Source: Chinchilla lanigera
Taxonomy: Eukaryota > Chordata > Mammalia > Rodentia > Chinchillidae
Length of the DNA: 64,000 nt
Assembly (NCBI RefSeq): GCF_000276665.1
Contig: NW_004955438.1
Span: 16,540,317 to 16,604,316 of the forward strand
Direction of reading: 5' to 3'
The position numbers and the translations under genes are program-made. Shown one piece after another: positions 11,955 through 23,232 of the stretch (within the stretch, counting starts at the first letter, position 1; the number at the start of each line of letters is the position of its first letter). The notes beneath the pieces were generated by a model. That model did not search any database and was not told where the DNA came from. It saw nothing but the letters and a program-made list of their open reading frames with translations.

Positions 11955-12130
11955 TTATTTAATACTCAGAACACATCTGTGAAATAGATACGATCAGTCC
12001 CATTATACACATGGGGAAACTGAGGTTCAGGGAGGTGCACTGACCACCCAGGTCATGCAACCAACAATTAGAGGGTTGGCTTTTGAGGGCTGGTCCTGTA
12101 TCTTGGTGCCCAACCCAGCTCTTGATGCTC
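11955..12130 (-). mobile_element. MIR SINE (antisense)
   Basis: A long MIR match in antisense: 'cagaacacatctgtgaaata', 'cccattatacacatggggaa', 'actgaggttcagggaggtgc', 'aggtcatgcaac'. The core and flanks are all present. Confidence 0.8.
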
Positions 12131-13483
12131 TTCCTTCTGCACACTGGGAACCAGACCCTGGCCTCTGAGCTCAGGGAAGGGGGAGTGTAAGACACTTGCC
12201 AGAGGACAGCCCCAGAGGGACGGGCTCAGGAATGGTTAGCGGGACCATGCAGGCAGACAGTAACGCCCACACAGTGCCAAGGGCCAGGGAGAGATTTCTA
12301 AGCCAGGGGCTGCTGAGCCCACGGCTTGGGGGGCTCAGTTCCTTGTGGGGCTCCAGGCCCTATGGGGTCACTCTGAGTCCTGGGAGGAAGGGGGCTGTCA
12401 GCAATTGCCTAGAAGGTGGGATAAGGGACGGGCTTGCCAGTGGGAGCCAGAGATCACGCACAGGGTGAGGGGCGGTGACCTCCTCATCCTTTCAGAGCAG
12501 TTTTCAGGACTCGGGCTCTGCAGCCAAGGGCTCCCTCTGCCAGTCTCCTCTGTGACATGCTCATGCCACCCCACAGAGATGAGTGACAGCACCAGCATGC
12601 CTACTTAGGGCTTCAGGACCCGTGACATGAAGTGACTTGCAGAAGGACCCTGTCAGCTTCACCGGCACAGCAGGGATGAGGCAAGAGTTCCTGTACAGGG
12701 TGCTTATTTGGGGGGTGGCCCAGTGGAAAGTGGAAAAGGAGCTGAGGGAGACATGCAAAGGGGCACACGATGACCTGGCCACCACTAGGGTGACCCTGCA
12801 GCCACAGGATCATCCAGAGAGTCTATTGTGCCTCAGAAATGTCTGCCAAGGGCTGGAGGGAGGACACGTTCCACACTACGTAGGGCTCCGCAGTGAAGTG
12901 CCCAGCTCTCGCCTGCCCAGGGGCTGCCAGAGACAGGCCCAGTGAGACCAAAGCCTGGCCAGTGGGAGGATGGGGCTGCGAATACCCGTGTGGCAGCCCT
13001 AATTCTAAGGCTCAGCAGCTCTCTGTGCTCTGCTCTGCTCCTCTCCTCCCAGGAGATGGAGACCCCGGCGCCCAGCCACCCCGATCTGCGTCTCTTGCTG
13101 TTTCTGTCTCCCCACCTCTGCTCTTCTTGCGGGCCCAGTGCAATCCTTCTCTCCCAAAGCTTTTCAGCCAGTCTCTGTGGACAACTACTGGCTGGCTTTT
13201 CTGGAACTCACACTCACATTCCCAAACCCACAGCCCAGCGGGGCCGGGTGGTCCCCATTGCCTCTGGTGCCCTGTTGATCTGGCCAAGAACCCATGAACC
13301 AGACATCCTCCAGCCAAAGAACTGGGAAATCCATTTTTGGTTCCCAAGAAATCTGATGTTAGGAGGCCGTCCAACCAACACTGTCCTATCTCTCTCAATC
13401 CTTTGTCTGCTGCTGGTTGTGTGGTTTGAAGTGACCCACAGCTATGGGTCTTCCAGCAGAGCCCATCCTCCCAGAAGGCTATT
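12131..13483. other. GC-rich unique sequence, no gene recognised
   Basis: Overlapping frames of 134 to 181 codons on plus and 171 codons on minus span 12893-13527, but they overlap antisense to each other and have no recognised domain. I see no consistent exon borders. Confidence 0.4.
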
Positions 13484-13800
13484 GTGACTGGCAGAATAAT
13501 CCCCCTCCCGCACCAAGATGTCCACACCCTGTGCTATGTGACATGGCAAGGGGCATCTAAGGCTGTGCATGGAGTCAAGATGGCTAATTAGTCTAAGAGA
13601 GATTGTCCTGGATTATCTGGGACCAGTGTAATCTCAAGGGAGAATCAGTATGGAGGTGGAGTCGGTGTCTGCATCATAGAATAAGAAGGATGTGAGCTAC
13701 TGTTGCTGGCTTCCATGATAGAGGAAGGGATCACAAGCTGAGGAACACAGGTGGCCTCTGGCAACTGGAAGATGTGGGGAGACCAGCAGGATCACCCAGG
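13484..13800 (+). mobile_element. MLT1-type MaLR LTR (sense)
   Basis: Sense MLT1 blocks: 'tggcagaataatcccc', 'aagatgtccacaccctg', 'atgtgacatggcaaggg', 'tggattatctgggaccag', 'gtgagctactgttgctggc'. The 3' part after 13800 fades into unrecognised sequence. Confidence 0.6.
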
Positions 13801-14079
13801 GGATGGGAAGTCAGAAGGGTAACAGGCACCCAGCTCTCCTGCAGCTTGGGAAGGCTGGTTCCAGGAGGTCGGGAGCTACAGCTACCTACAGGGCTCTGCC
13901 CGTTGGGCCCTACTTTGCCCTCTCAGCTGGCCTGACCTGGGCCCGACCCCAGCACCAGCACAAGAGCCCTGGACATTCATGCTGCAGTCTAATGCCACCA
14001 TCTTCTCCATAGCCGGGTAACAGAGATACCACATCGGAGAGAGTGTGTGCCTGGAGATGGGCCTTAGCAGGGAGCCTGG

Positions 14080-14175
14080 AGCCTGTCTTCTCTTGGTTCT
14101 ACCCCGTTAATCACATCACATCCCTATGTTGAGCCTCAGTTTCCCCTCTTTGCTCAGGTCCTATCATCCAGCTGT
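14080..14175 (+). mobile_element. Probable MIR fragment
   Basis: Contains 'ttgagcctcagtttccc', the sense MIR core start, followed by 'gctgtgaagatcaagtag', like the MIR 'gaggattaa' region. Confidence 0.45.
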
Positions 14176-14540
14176 GAAGATCAAGTAGACTGGGAAGCAT
14201 TTTGCCAAATTTAAGTACTTCTCAAGTGGCACAGACGTCCCTTGGGGAGGAGGACAGGGCCACCAGTTCTCAGCAGTTTCCGGGCCCCACTTTTCCATCA
14301 GCAGAGGCCAGGGCTGAGATGATTGAGCCTCCTCTGACTCAGGCATGACATTCCCCCACGTGGCTGGGGAGCTGGAAAATCACGATATCGTCGGAAGTGC
14401 AGATGGTTTTCATCTTGGAGATGATGGGGCCCAGACTCTGGGGAGCAGACAGAAAGCCTAGGCTTTGACGCAGTGAAATGCGATCCGACAGCCAGCCTTC
14501 TTATTTTCTCCTGCTTTTTTTTCGTTTTCTTTTCTTTTAT

Positions 14541-14633
14541 CTTTTCTTTTTTTTTTGGTGGTGGTGCTGGGGATCGAACCCAGGGCCTTGTGCATGCAAG
14601 GCAAGCACTCTACCACTGAGGCACATCCCCAGC
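14541..14633 (-). mobile_element. Canonical ID SINE (antisense)
   Basis: T-rich tail, then 'gtggtgctggggatcgaacc', 'cagggccttgtgcatgcaag' and 'ctctaccactgaggcac'. This is the classic rodent ID body, with B-box on minus 'gggttcgatcccc'. It represents the older ID type, distinct from the 'ggtaccgg'-ended copies at 19254, 34567, 49719, 53761 and 60064. Confidence 0.95.
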
Positions 14634-14860
14634 TTCATTTTTAAATTTTTTTTATTTTTCTGCTTATGTTTTGTCTCTCTGTTGCTCTCTGTCCTGTCTC
14701 TCCGTCTCCTCTGTTTCTGTATTTATCTGCTTCTGTTTCTGTGTCTGACTTTTTATCTGTCTCTGTCCTATATCTATCTTGGTTTCTGTCTGCTGTTTCT
14801 CTCTCCTCTCTGTCTTTCTCTCTCTCCTCATTTTCAAGCTGATTTCACATGTTTTCCAGT
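14634..14860. repeat. Pyrimidine-rich (T/C) low-complexity tract
   Basis: Strongly pyrimidine-biased with repeated 'tctgtctct'-like words, downstream of the ID. The 151-codon open frame over it (Leu/Phe/Ser/Cys-rich) is a composition artefact. Confidence 0.75.
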
Positions 14861-16240
14861 TTGTCTCCTTTCCTGTCTTATTTTGCTTCTTGTGTTCATC
14901 TTCCTGGTTCTAACAGGTTCATCTCTGGCGTAAGCAGCACCAACCCCTACCCTTCTTGACCCTCATCAGAATAGAACGAATTCAGTCTCGGGGACTTGTC
15001 TGCCTCCCTCCCTCACTCCACCTTCCTCGCTCTCATTGCATCACACCTCCACTCTTTCCTAACAGAACACAGAGAGAAGTCTTACTCCATTCAGGGTTCT
15101 TATGCTTATTACCGGTCAGTCTTATAGGGTGACAATGTCTTTACCTAAAGGCCAATATCCTACAGCACATGACAAGAAATGGGGCTGAGAGCTGTTGGCC
15201 ATGCGGCTTTTCTGGCCCCATATCATGGGCTGCTCCTCCTTTGAATCCAACAATAAATGACTGTGATGGGTACTCATCTTCATGGTATGTCCCTCTTTAG
15301 TGAGCCAGCTATGTAGTCAGGGCAGCTGTCCTCCTCCAGTTGCTCAGGAGACCAAGTTCTTACTATTTATTACTGCATTGCTCATTGATGTCACTGCAGG
15401 GTCTGAATTATGTGACAAGAGAAGAGAATATGGAAGAAGCCCTCACTGAGGTTAAGTTCTAGACCGTGAAGCAGCACTCATCCCTGACAGCCTGGGGAGT
15501 GTGTTCTACCCCACAGGCATTGGGCAGTGCGTGCCCAGCCGCATGCCTATCTCTAAGACATCAGGGAAACTGGTTCTGGTGGGCTGTGAGCAACCTTGGC
15601 CACCCTGGGCACCAGGGGATGCTATTGCTTTGGCTTCAATCTCACCCCTGCCTTCTCTGTCAAGATGGGGGTGTGGGCATGTCTCAGGATTTAAGCTGTA
15701 GGCTAGTCCCAAAGGACTCCACTTTTTGTATGGAAGACCCAGGAGTTTCTAGGAAAATAATCCACTTCAAGGGAAAAATCCGTTCTGCTAGCTTCAATGC
15801 AAAAATGGCCAAAATAGGAGGAGGAGCGGTTCCAAACAGCCTGCTGTCTGGTGCCCACACCTCATTCTGGCTCAGGCCATGTGTCTAGTGAAAGATGAGG
15901 TACTAGGGAAAGGGAGTCCAAACCAGAGGAAGGAAGCACCCTTTAGGATCAGCCTTCCAAGGGGCAGCCCACCAGGGGACACTTGCAGTGCCCGCCCAGC
16001 ACCCGGGCCACATCTTCCATTAAAAGCAGCCCCTTCAAATGACCTTTGGGTAGCACTCCACCCACCACGTGTAATTTCACTGAGACTTCAAGTCAAGTAG
16101 TGAGGGTGTGACTGAAGGATTGAGAGAATCTTTAGAGTATGATGTGAGGGTGGAAAGTGGTCATGGATCCCAGAAGGGCACTTGGGGGCTTCAAATCTGT
16201 TACTGATGTTGTTTCTTAGCTTGGTTGGTGGCGACATGGG
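14861..16240. other. Unique sequence
   Basis: No repeat family or gene recognised. Open frames at 15466-15888 lack known motifs. Confidence 0.4.
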
Positions 16241-16410
16241 AAGTCAGTTTGCTTGTTTGTTTTGGTAATTTTTATTTTTGTTAGTACCTGTTTGTAGTAC
16301 ATAATGATTGCATATTTCACAGGGAGTTGGTATGTGTACATAACACATCCTAATTCTTTCTGCTTCCCCTTGCCCTCTCCTCTCTCCTGGTTCCCTACTC
16401 ATTTGCAAAA
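16241..16410 (-). mobile_element. Possible L1 3' terminus (antisense)
   Basis: Begins with a T/G-rich run ('gcttgtttgttttggtaatttt'), then 'gtagtacataatgattg', 'atgtgtacataacacatcc' and a pyrimidine-rich stretch. This resembles the antisense 3' UTR of a rodent L1 with its oligo(T). The family is uncertain. Confidence 0.4.
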
Positions 16411-16544
16411 GAGAAGCAGTAGAAAAAGGGATATCTATTAGAATGTTCTTGGAATTATACTCTCCTCCTTACACATGATAGAATTAGTTTCTGTTGCATA
16501 TAACAAACAAACAAAAATCCTGGTGGAAACATAGGAAATGTAGG

Positions 16545-16545
16545 G

Positions 16546-16588
<43 letters not shown>
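16545..16588. repeat. (TG)n microsatellite
   Basis: About 22 GT units, with one GC interruption near the start. Confidence 0.98.
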
Positions 16589-16590
<2 letters not shown>

Positions 16591-16837
16591 TACCCGCAGA
16601 GGAGTCAAGTTTGCTCCCACAATTGTGGGAATGGAAAGGGAAAGAATGCTGCGTTGCGTGTGTGGTCCCGCTCTCCCCTCCAGGTGGGTGTGGCTGGTGC
16701 AGTGTGACCCTTAGGAGTTACATGGGGTGGGCTGGTGAGTAGTGGACTTTGGCTCCCGGGCAAAGGAAGCCCTGGCAGCAAGAAGGGGCAGTCAGGCCAA
16801 GATGTAGGAGGAAGCTGATGACTGGACAGCACACAGG

Positions 16838-16915
16838 CAGGGATGCAAGGAGGTTAAATCACTTGCCCTGGGCTACACAGGGAACTAGCAGCTGAGCACA
16901 AGCTGAATTTGCCTC
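16838..16915 (-). mobile_element. MIR fragment (antisense)
   Basis: Shows 'aggttaaatcacttgccc', 'gggctacacagggaactag' and 'cagctgagcacaagctgaatt', matching the antisense MIR after the core. Confidence 0.6.
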
Positions 16916-17664
16916 TTTAGAAAGGAAAGGGAGGCGGGGATGAGGCCAGGAGAAAAGCTGGGAGGAGCAGCAGCAGGACTGTTGGATGTGTGGGTGAAAT
17001 GTCAAGGGTGGGGTTGCTGCCAACAGCAGTGAGCTTTACCTAATCACTTTACCATCAAGGGTTGTGCAATGGCAGGGAAATGTTAAAGTGTGAGGATTTA
17101 TCATGCGGTCAAAGAGTAATCTCTGTTGTATCTGACCAGAGATTTCCGTTTGGTCCATAATTTGGACCCGCCAACTCTACAGTCTTTAAGAGTGCCTACA
17201 GACCCACTGTGTGCCTCCATCACAGGCACGGGCTGCTGTGTGAACAGGGCAGGCTCTGTTGGGTTTCAAGATTAATCCCATCCCTAACATCCATGGACAC
17301 ATCTGGAATGCATTTGGCCATCAAGACCCAGCTAAGTGGATGCATAAAATTAACCATCACAGTGAGCGTCTATGGAGTGTGTGTTACACAGTCAGACTGC
17401 GTTTCCTGGGACGCTTTGGCTGTGGTAGGGAGATTGCATGGGTGAGACTGTGTATGGGGAGGATGGGGATGGAATAGCCCACATGAGAGGCAGAGGTGAC
17501 TGGTTGAAGATGGTTGGGTGGAAATGGAGAAAGTTATCCCACTTAGAGAGGCATTTATTGTGTAGAACTACAGGACTTGGGAAGAAACTAGGCACAGGCT
17601 GAGGAGCTGCACTGTTAGGGGATCCTTAGCTTTGTGTTATGCAGCTGGATGTGTACAGGGGTGA
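16916..17664. other. Unique sequence
   Basis: No repeat or gene recognised. Confidence 0.35.
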
Positions 17665-17665
17665 T

Positions 17666-18286
17666 TGTGATACAGGAAAATGGAAACTCCCAGCCTGAAT
17701 GATATCTAGGGCGAGTTCGTGTTCTCTAAAATTGAAGAATGAATTTTAGGAACAATGGAGGTTAAGGGCAGAATATATCTATTGAGGGAAAGAAAAGAAA
17801 GCTTCTGTCCATGAAAGGAACAGAAGGGGGGCCCGACTGGGTTACCCCAAGACTCTGTCTTTTCTAGGGACTTTTATACAGAAAAACCACAAGGTGAGGT
17901 GGGTCCAAGGTAGGGGAAAAATGGACAAAAGTATGGTCAGCCAATAAGAACTGTTCAGGTAAAGTTGATTAAATCGGGATCAAATGGGGAAGAGAATCGA
18001 GTCATGTAGCAAACCGGCATGAATACAGAACAGGGGCTTTTCCTGTAAGGGGTTAGGTCAAGGACTCTTCAAGGTGATTGTTACCTGTTTAGAATGTCTA
18101 TCACTGAGGTCCATCCCTTGGGAGGTAAGAGGGTGTGTTTGTTTAATCTTTAGTCTTGAGATCTGGCCGGAAGCAAGTACCGCTTCTCCATTTGTAAGGT
18201 ATCTTGTCTTCCACACTGGCTCCTTCGAGGGCCTGACCCTGTCTGACTGCCTATAATATTTCTATCTAACTCAGCTGCCTATAACA
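17666..18286. mobile_element. LTR-like element, unclassified
   Basis: The stretch runs from a TGTGA start to a TATAACA end and contains motifs that look like an endogenous-retrovirus LTR: a purine-rich block 'gagggaaagaaaagaaagc', 'ccaataagaactgttcagg', and a repeated 'ctgcctataa' near the end. Orientation is unclear. The 5-bp flanks (GTGAT, GTTGG) do not match, so the boundaries are not proven. Confidence 0.4.
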
Positions 18287-19239
18287 GTTGGAGTGAGAAG
18301 CCCGGGTCCTGACTGAGGCAAGTGGCCACTGGCAGCTGAACATTCTCCTGTCCCCCACTTGGGCACTTTCCCCACTTCCAGTAATTGCATAGGCTTAAGT
18401 AGTTCTTTATTGCTCTTCCTGCCTTCTGTGTGGTTGGTGGATGGGTTAGATGAGTCATCTTTTCTCAATTCCCTCCAGGCCCTCTACCCATCCTGCAGCT
18501 TCCATTCAACACTTCCTTTACTACCTCCCACTGCCCTCAGTGATATCCTTCCTGGAAATCCCACCAGCATGTGTCTTATCCAATTTAGCAAATGACTTCT
18601 TCATTCCTCTACTGTTCTTTAATTTCTAAAGGCTCATATTGAGGTGCGTTTTATGGGCAATTGATTTCATATATTTTATTTAAATGTCATGAGATGTCAG
18701 TAGCTGTCAGGTTAGGCGAGGCTAAAGAAACAAATAGTAATATCTTTAAGCAATGAAGGTTTATCCCTTGTTGCCATCCTAGGTCACTTGAGTCCTTTTT
18801 TAAATTTTGACTTGGAGACCCAGGTCTGTTTCATTCTGTGGCTCTTTCACCTGTTGTTTCATGATGGTCTTTGTTCATGCAGTCATCCTGGGGGTCCTGG
18901 AGGTTAGGAAGAGAGAAAGGAGGACCCTTTGTGGGAGATTTTATGATCCAGGCTCACAAGCAGAATACATCTCTTCCTCCTGTGTGCCATTGACCAGAAT
19001 AGTCACATGGCCTCTTTGAGCTGCAAAGCAGGCTGGGAAATAGAATGGAACAATATGTCTGCCAAGAGGGGAGAAATGATATTGGGGAACACCAGCAGCC
19101 TCTGCCCAGTAAGTCTGTGGTTACTTTAAAGAAGAGAATTAAGGGGTTTAGTAAGGTCTAATGAATGGTTCAAGGTCTCAGGGCTAGGAACAGGGGACAC
19201 TAGAATAAGAGAGCAGATGGTAATACACAGAAAAGTATT
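18287..19239. other. Unique sequence
   Basis: No confident repeat or gene. A few L2-like words ('cctggaaatcccaccagc') appear near 18550 but are too short to call. Confidence 0.35.
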
Positions 19240-19253
19240 CACAATAAAATGTT

Positions 19254-19366
19254 TTTTTGTTCGTTTGTTTTTTGTTTGTTTGTTTTTTCTCCAGTACCAG
19301 GAACCGAACTCACGACTTTGCGCTTGCCAGGCAGGCGCTTTTGCCGCTGAACTAAATCCCCAGCAA
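19254..19366 (-). mobile_element. Derived-subfamily ID SINE with exact TSD
   Basis: Antisense: T/G-rich tail, 'ccagtaccaggaaccgaac', 'cgcttgccaggcaggcgc', 'gccgctgaactaaatcccc'. Exact 14-bp duplication CACAATAAAATGTT at 19240-19253 and 19367-19380. Confidence 0.95.
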
Positions 19367-19435
19367 CACAATAAAATGTTAACTCAAAACCACAGGAGCA
19401 TGTGATTTGTTCCCATTTACATTACCTGTTCGGAG

Positions 19436-19480
19436 GGAGAGAGAGAGAGAAAGAGACAGAGACAGGGACAGAGAAAGAGG
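19436..19480. repeat. (GA)n/(GAGACA)n simple repeat
   Basis: Purine-rich run of GAGA and GACA units. Confidence 0.7.
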
Positions 19481-20944
19481 CTGGAAGAAAATACACTCAA
19501 GTGTTATTAGGTGATTTCTCAGATGATATATGGTTGATCTTCTCATTTTATTGCTTTCTAAAGCTATTTGACTAATTTTCTTAAGTTAGATTGTTTATTT
19601 CCATAAAAATATTTCACACTGACCAAAAAAAAAGTTCTCCATAAGGGCAGCTGAAAATAACACTCTAACCAGTAGTAGTCATTGCTTACATTTATGATGT
19701 CAGCTCTTTAGAGCGTCTACTGTGCTCTTAACAGGTTTATTTTGTTCTTTCATTTCTTCACTTTTAAGCTCTGATCCTATTCCTTGTCTGCCAGGAGTAG
19801 GTGAGACACTGGGGTGGGAGGAAGACCTCAGAATGTTGGGTTGGTCAGACATCCATGCAACTGGGACCTCAGGAGTAAAGTCATGAATAGATTTGGCGGG
19901 TGCCTGCATGATAAAAGGCCTTACATACTGTGTCACAGGGCTTGGCTGGTTTCCTGTTGGCCCGAGGGGAGCACGGTCTGCAACAGAACCGCCCCTCTCT
20001 GTGAATGGTGGCTGCTATTGGGTGACTATGGTGCTGCGGGCTCCAGGAATCCTGGGAGAAGGCTGCAGAAGCCCAGCACATGTTAGGAGTCTGGAGACCA
20101 AGGTCTGATCCAAGACCAGACTCTTATGTGTGACATAGGGTTCTTTCTAGGATCTCCTCTCTTAGCTGCCAGCTGGCTTGACAGCCTAGAGGTCCTGCTG
20201 AGCCACCATCAAATGCTCAGAAAGGCTCTACCTGCGCAGTTGGGCCTAGAGCCTCATGGGTTTTCTCCAGCTGTGACTTTGGAGAGGGTCAGATGCTCTG
20301 CAGGAAAACAAGGCAGGGACTGTTTGTATACCTCGGTGTCTGGCCACATAAACAAGGCCGTGTGGTCGCATCTTAGGGCTGAGTCAGGATATCCTGTGCA
20401 AGACTGGTCACCTTGACTTTCTGCACAGTCACACGCACACACAGTGTACACACACTCATGTGTGTGCACACACAGGCACCCCCCCTCCACAGCACAGTTC
20501 AGTCTCTTGTCCTGAATGCAGAGCAGCTTTTTATTCCTCTCTTCTCTGCGTCTGTGGCACCAGAGGGCCTCACACCTGAATTCTGCTGAATTCAAGGTGG
20601 GATCAAGAAAAAATTGAATGTAGAAAGGATGGCTGCACTTATAAAATTTTTAAAATTTTGTAACGTATAACCCCTGAAAAGTTACCTATTTGTTATACAA
20701 ACCCTAAAATGTCATGTGTTTGGCAATACTGTGGCATAATTTAGGGACCTCCCGGAACTGGTGAGCTCTGCACATTCTCCTCCTCCTGACCCCTGCCTGC
20801 AAATCAAACTGCAGGCTGTGGATCTGCAAAGCTCCTTGGAAACTTGAGAGGGAACCAGGCAAAAAGGGAATTTGGAATTCTAGTTTGGCTGGGATGGTTC
20901 TTCCAAGCCAAAGACTTTGTGTTGGAAGACATAATGGGGGCTAG
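19481..20944. other. Unique sequence with a short CA-rich patch
   Basis: No gene recognised. A short (CA)n-like patch lies at about 20428-20475. An AT-rich patch follows at 20635-20710. Confidence 0.4.
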
Positions 20945-21000
20945 AGCAAGAAGGGGCCTTCCGTTTTACAGACAGAGAAGAGGCTGGGGTGTGTGTGTGT

Positions 21001-21048
<48 letters not shown>

Positions 21049-21100
21049 GGCCCTCTTGTTAGTGACAGAGCCAGTATTGGGCCCAGGTGATTAAGAACAA
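20945..21100 (-). mobile_element. MIR fragment split by (TG)n
   Basis: Left part 'ccgttttacagacagagaag' and right part 'gtgacagagccagtattggg' match the antisense MIR core and its 3' flank. They are separated by the TG tract at 20989-21045. Confidence 0.6.
20989..21045. repeat. (TG)n microsatellite inside a MIR
   Basis: About 28 TG units with one TA interruption. Confidence 0.98.
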
Positions 21101-21284
21101 AAGTTTCAAAGTAAAAAAGACTCAACCATGAAGTCCCGGCTCAGCTTATTAAAAACACAAGTTGGTGGGCAAATCTGTTAACATGACTGAACCTGAGTTT
21201 TACCCTATGAAAAGGAGAGGAATGAATTCCCTGTTGATAAGGTTAATGCTGAAATAAACTCATAGGAAATAAACACGTTTGATA

Positions 21285-21420
21285 GTTATAAAGAGGCAGC
21301 CTAGGGCCAAGCACAAGGAAAAGTGCTGGGAAGATACTCACTGCATTACTAGCCCCCACTGTCTAGGTAAGAAAACTAAGGCTCAGAAAGGTTCAGCCAG
21401 GGCCTGCGCCCCACCTAATG
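21285..21420 (-). mobile_element. MIR fragment (antisense)
   Basis: Core 'aagaaaactaaggctcagaa' followed by 'aggttcagcc'. Diverged. Confidence 0.5.
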
Positions 21421-22139
21421 CACCACATGCTTGCCCCTTGGAGAAAACTGTGCTTCCCCAGTTCCTTTCAATGAGAGCATCCTATGTGTGTCTGGGAGGC
21501 AGTCCTGGGTGAACCCACTTGGGAATGAGGCTGAGCCAGGACCTGTGTGTGGGCAGAAACATACCGCCCGAGACCAGGGAGGAATGTCTGTCACTCTGAT
21601 GTGTGCTTGGGCTGAGGGCAGGGAGGCCACAGAGCCGGAGGAAGTGGTGATCCCCAACCTGGCAGAAGATGACACACACACGTCTTAAGATGCTAAGCTC
21701 ACGACATGTGGCAGCCAGCCATGGGCTTTGTGTCCAGAGCGCAGAGGCCAGAATCCAGGAGTCCTCTGGATGCAGGAGCCCAGGTTGTATGCAGAGAGAA
21801 GCTCTAGGAAGTAAGCTGTTCAGAAGTCATGGAAATCATTTTGGAGAGTAAGAGGTCAGGTGGGAAGGAGAGGGACTCTCTGGAGGCTCAGAGACATGGG
21901 GAATTTGGGTGAATTTTCTCTAAATCCACAAAGGGCAGGGAGACCCTGGCTGATCTCTAGGTTTTGCCTATAGAAATCACTATAGTTTTCTAGAAACTTA
22001 GAGAAACAGCCCCATGAAAATTGCTCTTCCCATTCACACTGGTGGATCCCTTCTCTGAGCCTGAATGCCTGGGGCACCTGTCAGTGTGAGCTTGGAGGCC
22101 AAGGACCAAACCCACTAAGACTTAAATACCATTGTCCAG
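21421..22139. other. Unique sequence
   Basis: No repeat or gene recognised. Confidence 0.35.
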
Positions 22140-22496
22140 GACCACTGACTTCCTACAGAGGCTCTGAATAGTCTGAATCTCACACCATCCCATCCTTCCT
22201 TGCACCCTATGCATACCTTCCCCTGAGCCCTGCTAAACTGCTCCGGCATGAGCTCTTATCAGGCCACCTTCCTGTGTTCTCAAATATGGCTGTTGTTCCT
22301 CTGCAATTTCAGAGTCTGTAAAACCAGATCAATCTGTAGGTTACTGTCATCATTGCTCTGCACACCACTTCCTAACTGTCCCTTCCTTGGCAAAGCCCCC
22401 CTGATGTGTATCACCTGCTCTCATGACCCTTACTCCTCCTGGCTGTCATTTTCTGACTCCCTCATCCTCTCCACATTGACCAATAACACTAGCACC
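22140..22496 (+). mobile_element. Possible L2 3' fragment
   Basis: Pyrimidine-rich sense sequence with the L2-like run 'cttggcaaagccccc..tga', 'tcaccttcctgtgttctc' and 'tcctcctggctgtcatt'. It resembles the 'finger' end of L2 ORF2 and its 3' UTR. Diverged. Confidence 0.45.
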
Positions 22497-23232
22497 CTCA
22501 GTGTCCATGTTTTCAGGACTCCCCTGCCTTCCCATTGACACCAAAATCCAGGGATGCTCACGTCCCAAGGACAAATGGGAAAGAGTTTTCATGTAACCTT
22601 TGTTCATGCTCCCTTATACTTTGCATCACCTCTAGATTACTTGTAACACAGAACACAATGCGTAGGTCAGTACAAAGAGTTGTTATACTGTATTGTTTAA
22701 GGGATAATGACAAGAAAATTATCTGGACATGTTTAGTAGAAGTGCACTCCCCCCAATATTTAAATCCATGGTTGGTAGAATTCACAGATGTGGGATTGTT
22801 TTAGTTTCTTTATTGCCAGAGAAGAATACCCGACGTCCACAATTTAAGGAAGGAGAGGTTTCTTTGGGCTCAAGTTTTAGAGGTTTCAGTCCATAGTCAG
22901 CTACCTCCAAGGCAGGGTGACACACGGCAGAGGGGCATCGCAGAGGAGAACCTGGTGAGGGCATGGCAGCAGGAAGCAGAGTGGATCAAGGGAGGAGGAA
23001 GGGAGATGGACCCTTCCTGTGAACACTCCAGAGACCCACCTCCTCCAACCAGCCTTCACCTCCCAACATCACACCCAGCTATAAGCCTATCAGTGGACTA
23101 ATCCACTGATGAGTACCGCACCCCCATGATCCAGTCACCTCCCCAGAGCCCCACCTATGAGCACATGGATCTTTGGGGAGACACCTAGATATAAACCACA
23201 GTAGGGACCCACCAATCCAGAGGATCGACTGG
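22497..23232 (+). mobile_element. MER2 (Tigger/pogo) DNA transposon, split by an LTR
   Basis: MER2 order is clear: 'ccaaaatccagggatgctca', 'cccttatactttgcatcacc', 'tctagattacttgtaacaca', 'gttgttatactgtattgttt', 'ggataatgacaagaaaatta' and 'ttcacagatgtgggat' up to 22796. After the LTR the end resumes at 'acccaccaatccagaggatcgactgg' (23207-23232, diverged). MER2 is a non-autonomous Tigger relative, old in mammals. Orientation follows its usual consensus and is arbitrary. Confidence 0.8.
22797..23203 (-). mobile_element. MaLR solo LTR nested in MER2 (antisense)
   Basis: Antisense LTR from 'tgttttagtttctttattgcc' to 'gatataaaccacagta'. Flanks GGGAT (22792-22796) and GGGAC (23204-23208) agree at four of five, the expected 5-bp duplication. 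It lies inside MER2 sequence, so it is younger than that element. Confidence 0.88.

Noticed and set aside
12893..13527. Overlapping 134-181-codon frames
   Set aside because: Frames on opposite strands over the same DNA, no domain recognised.
14478..14933. 151-codon Leu/Phe/Ser-rich frame resembling a membrane protein
   Set aside because: It runs through an antisense ID SINE and a pyrimidine-rich tract; hydrophobicity is a composition effect.
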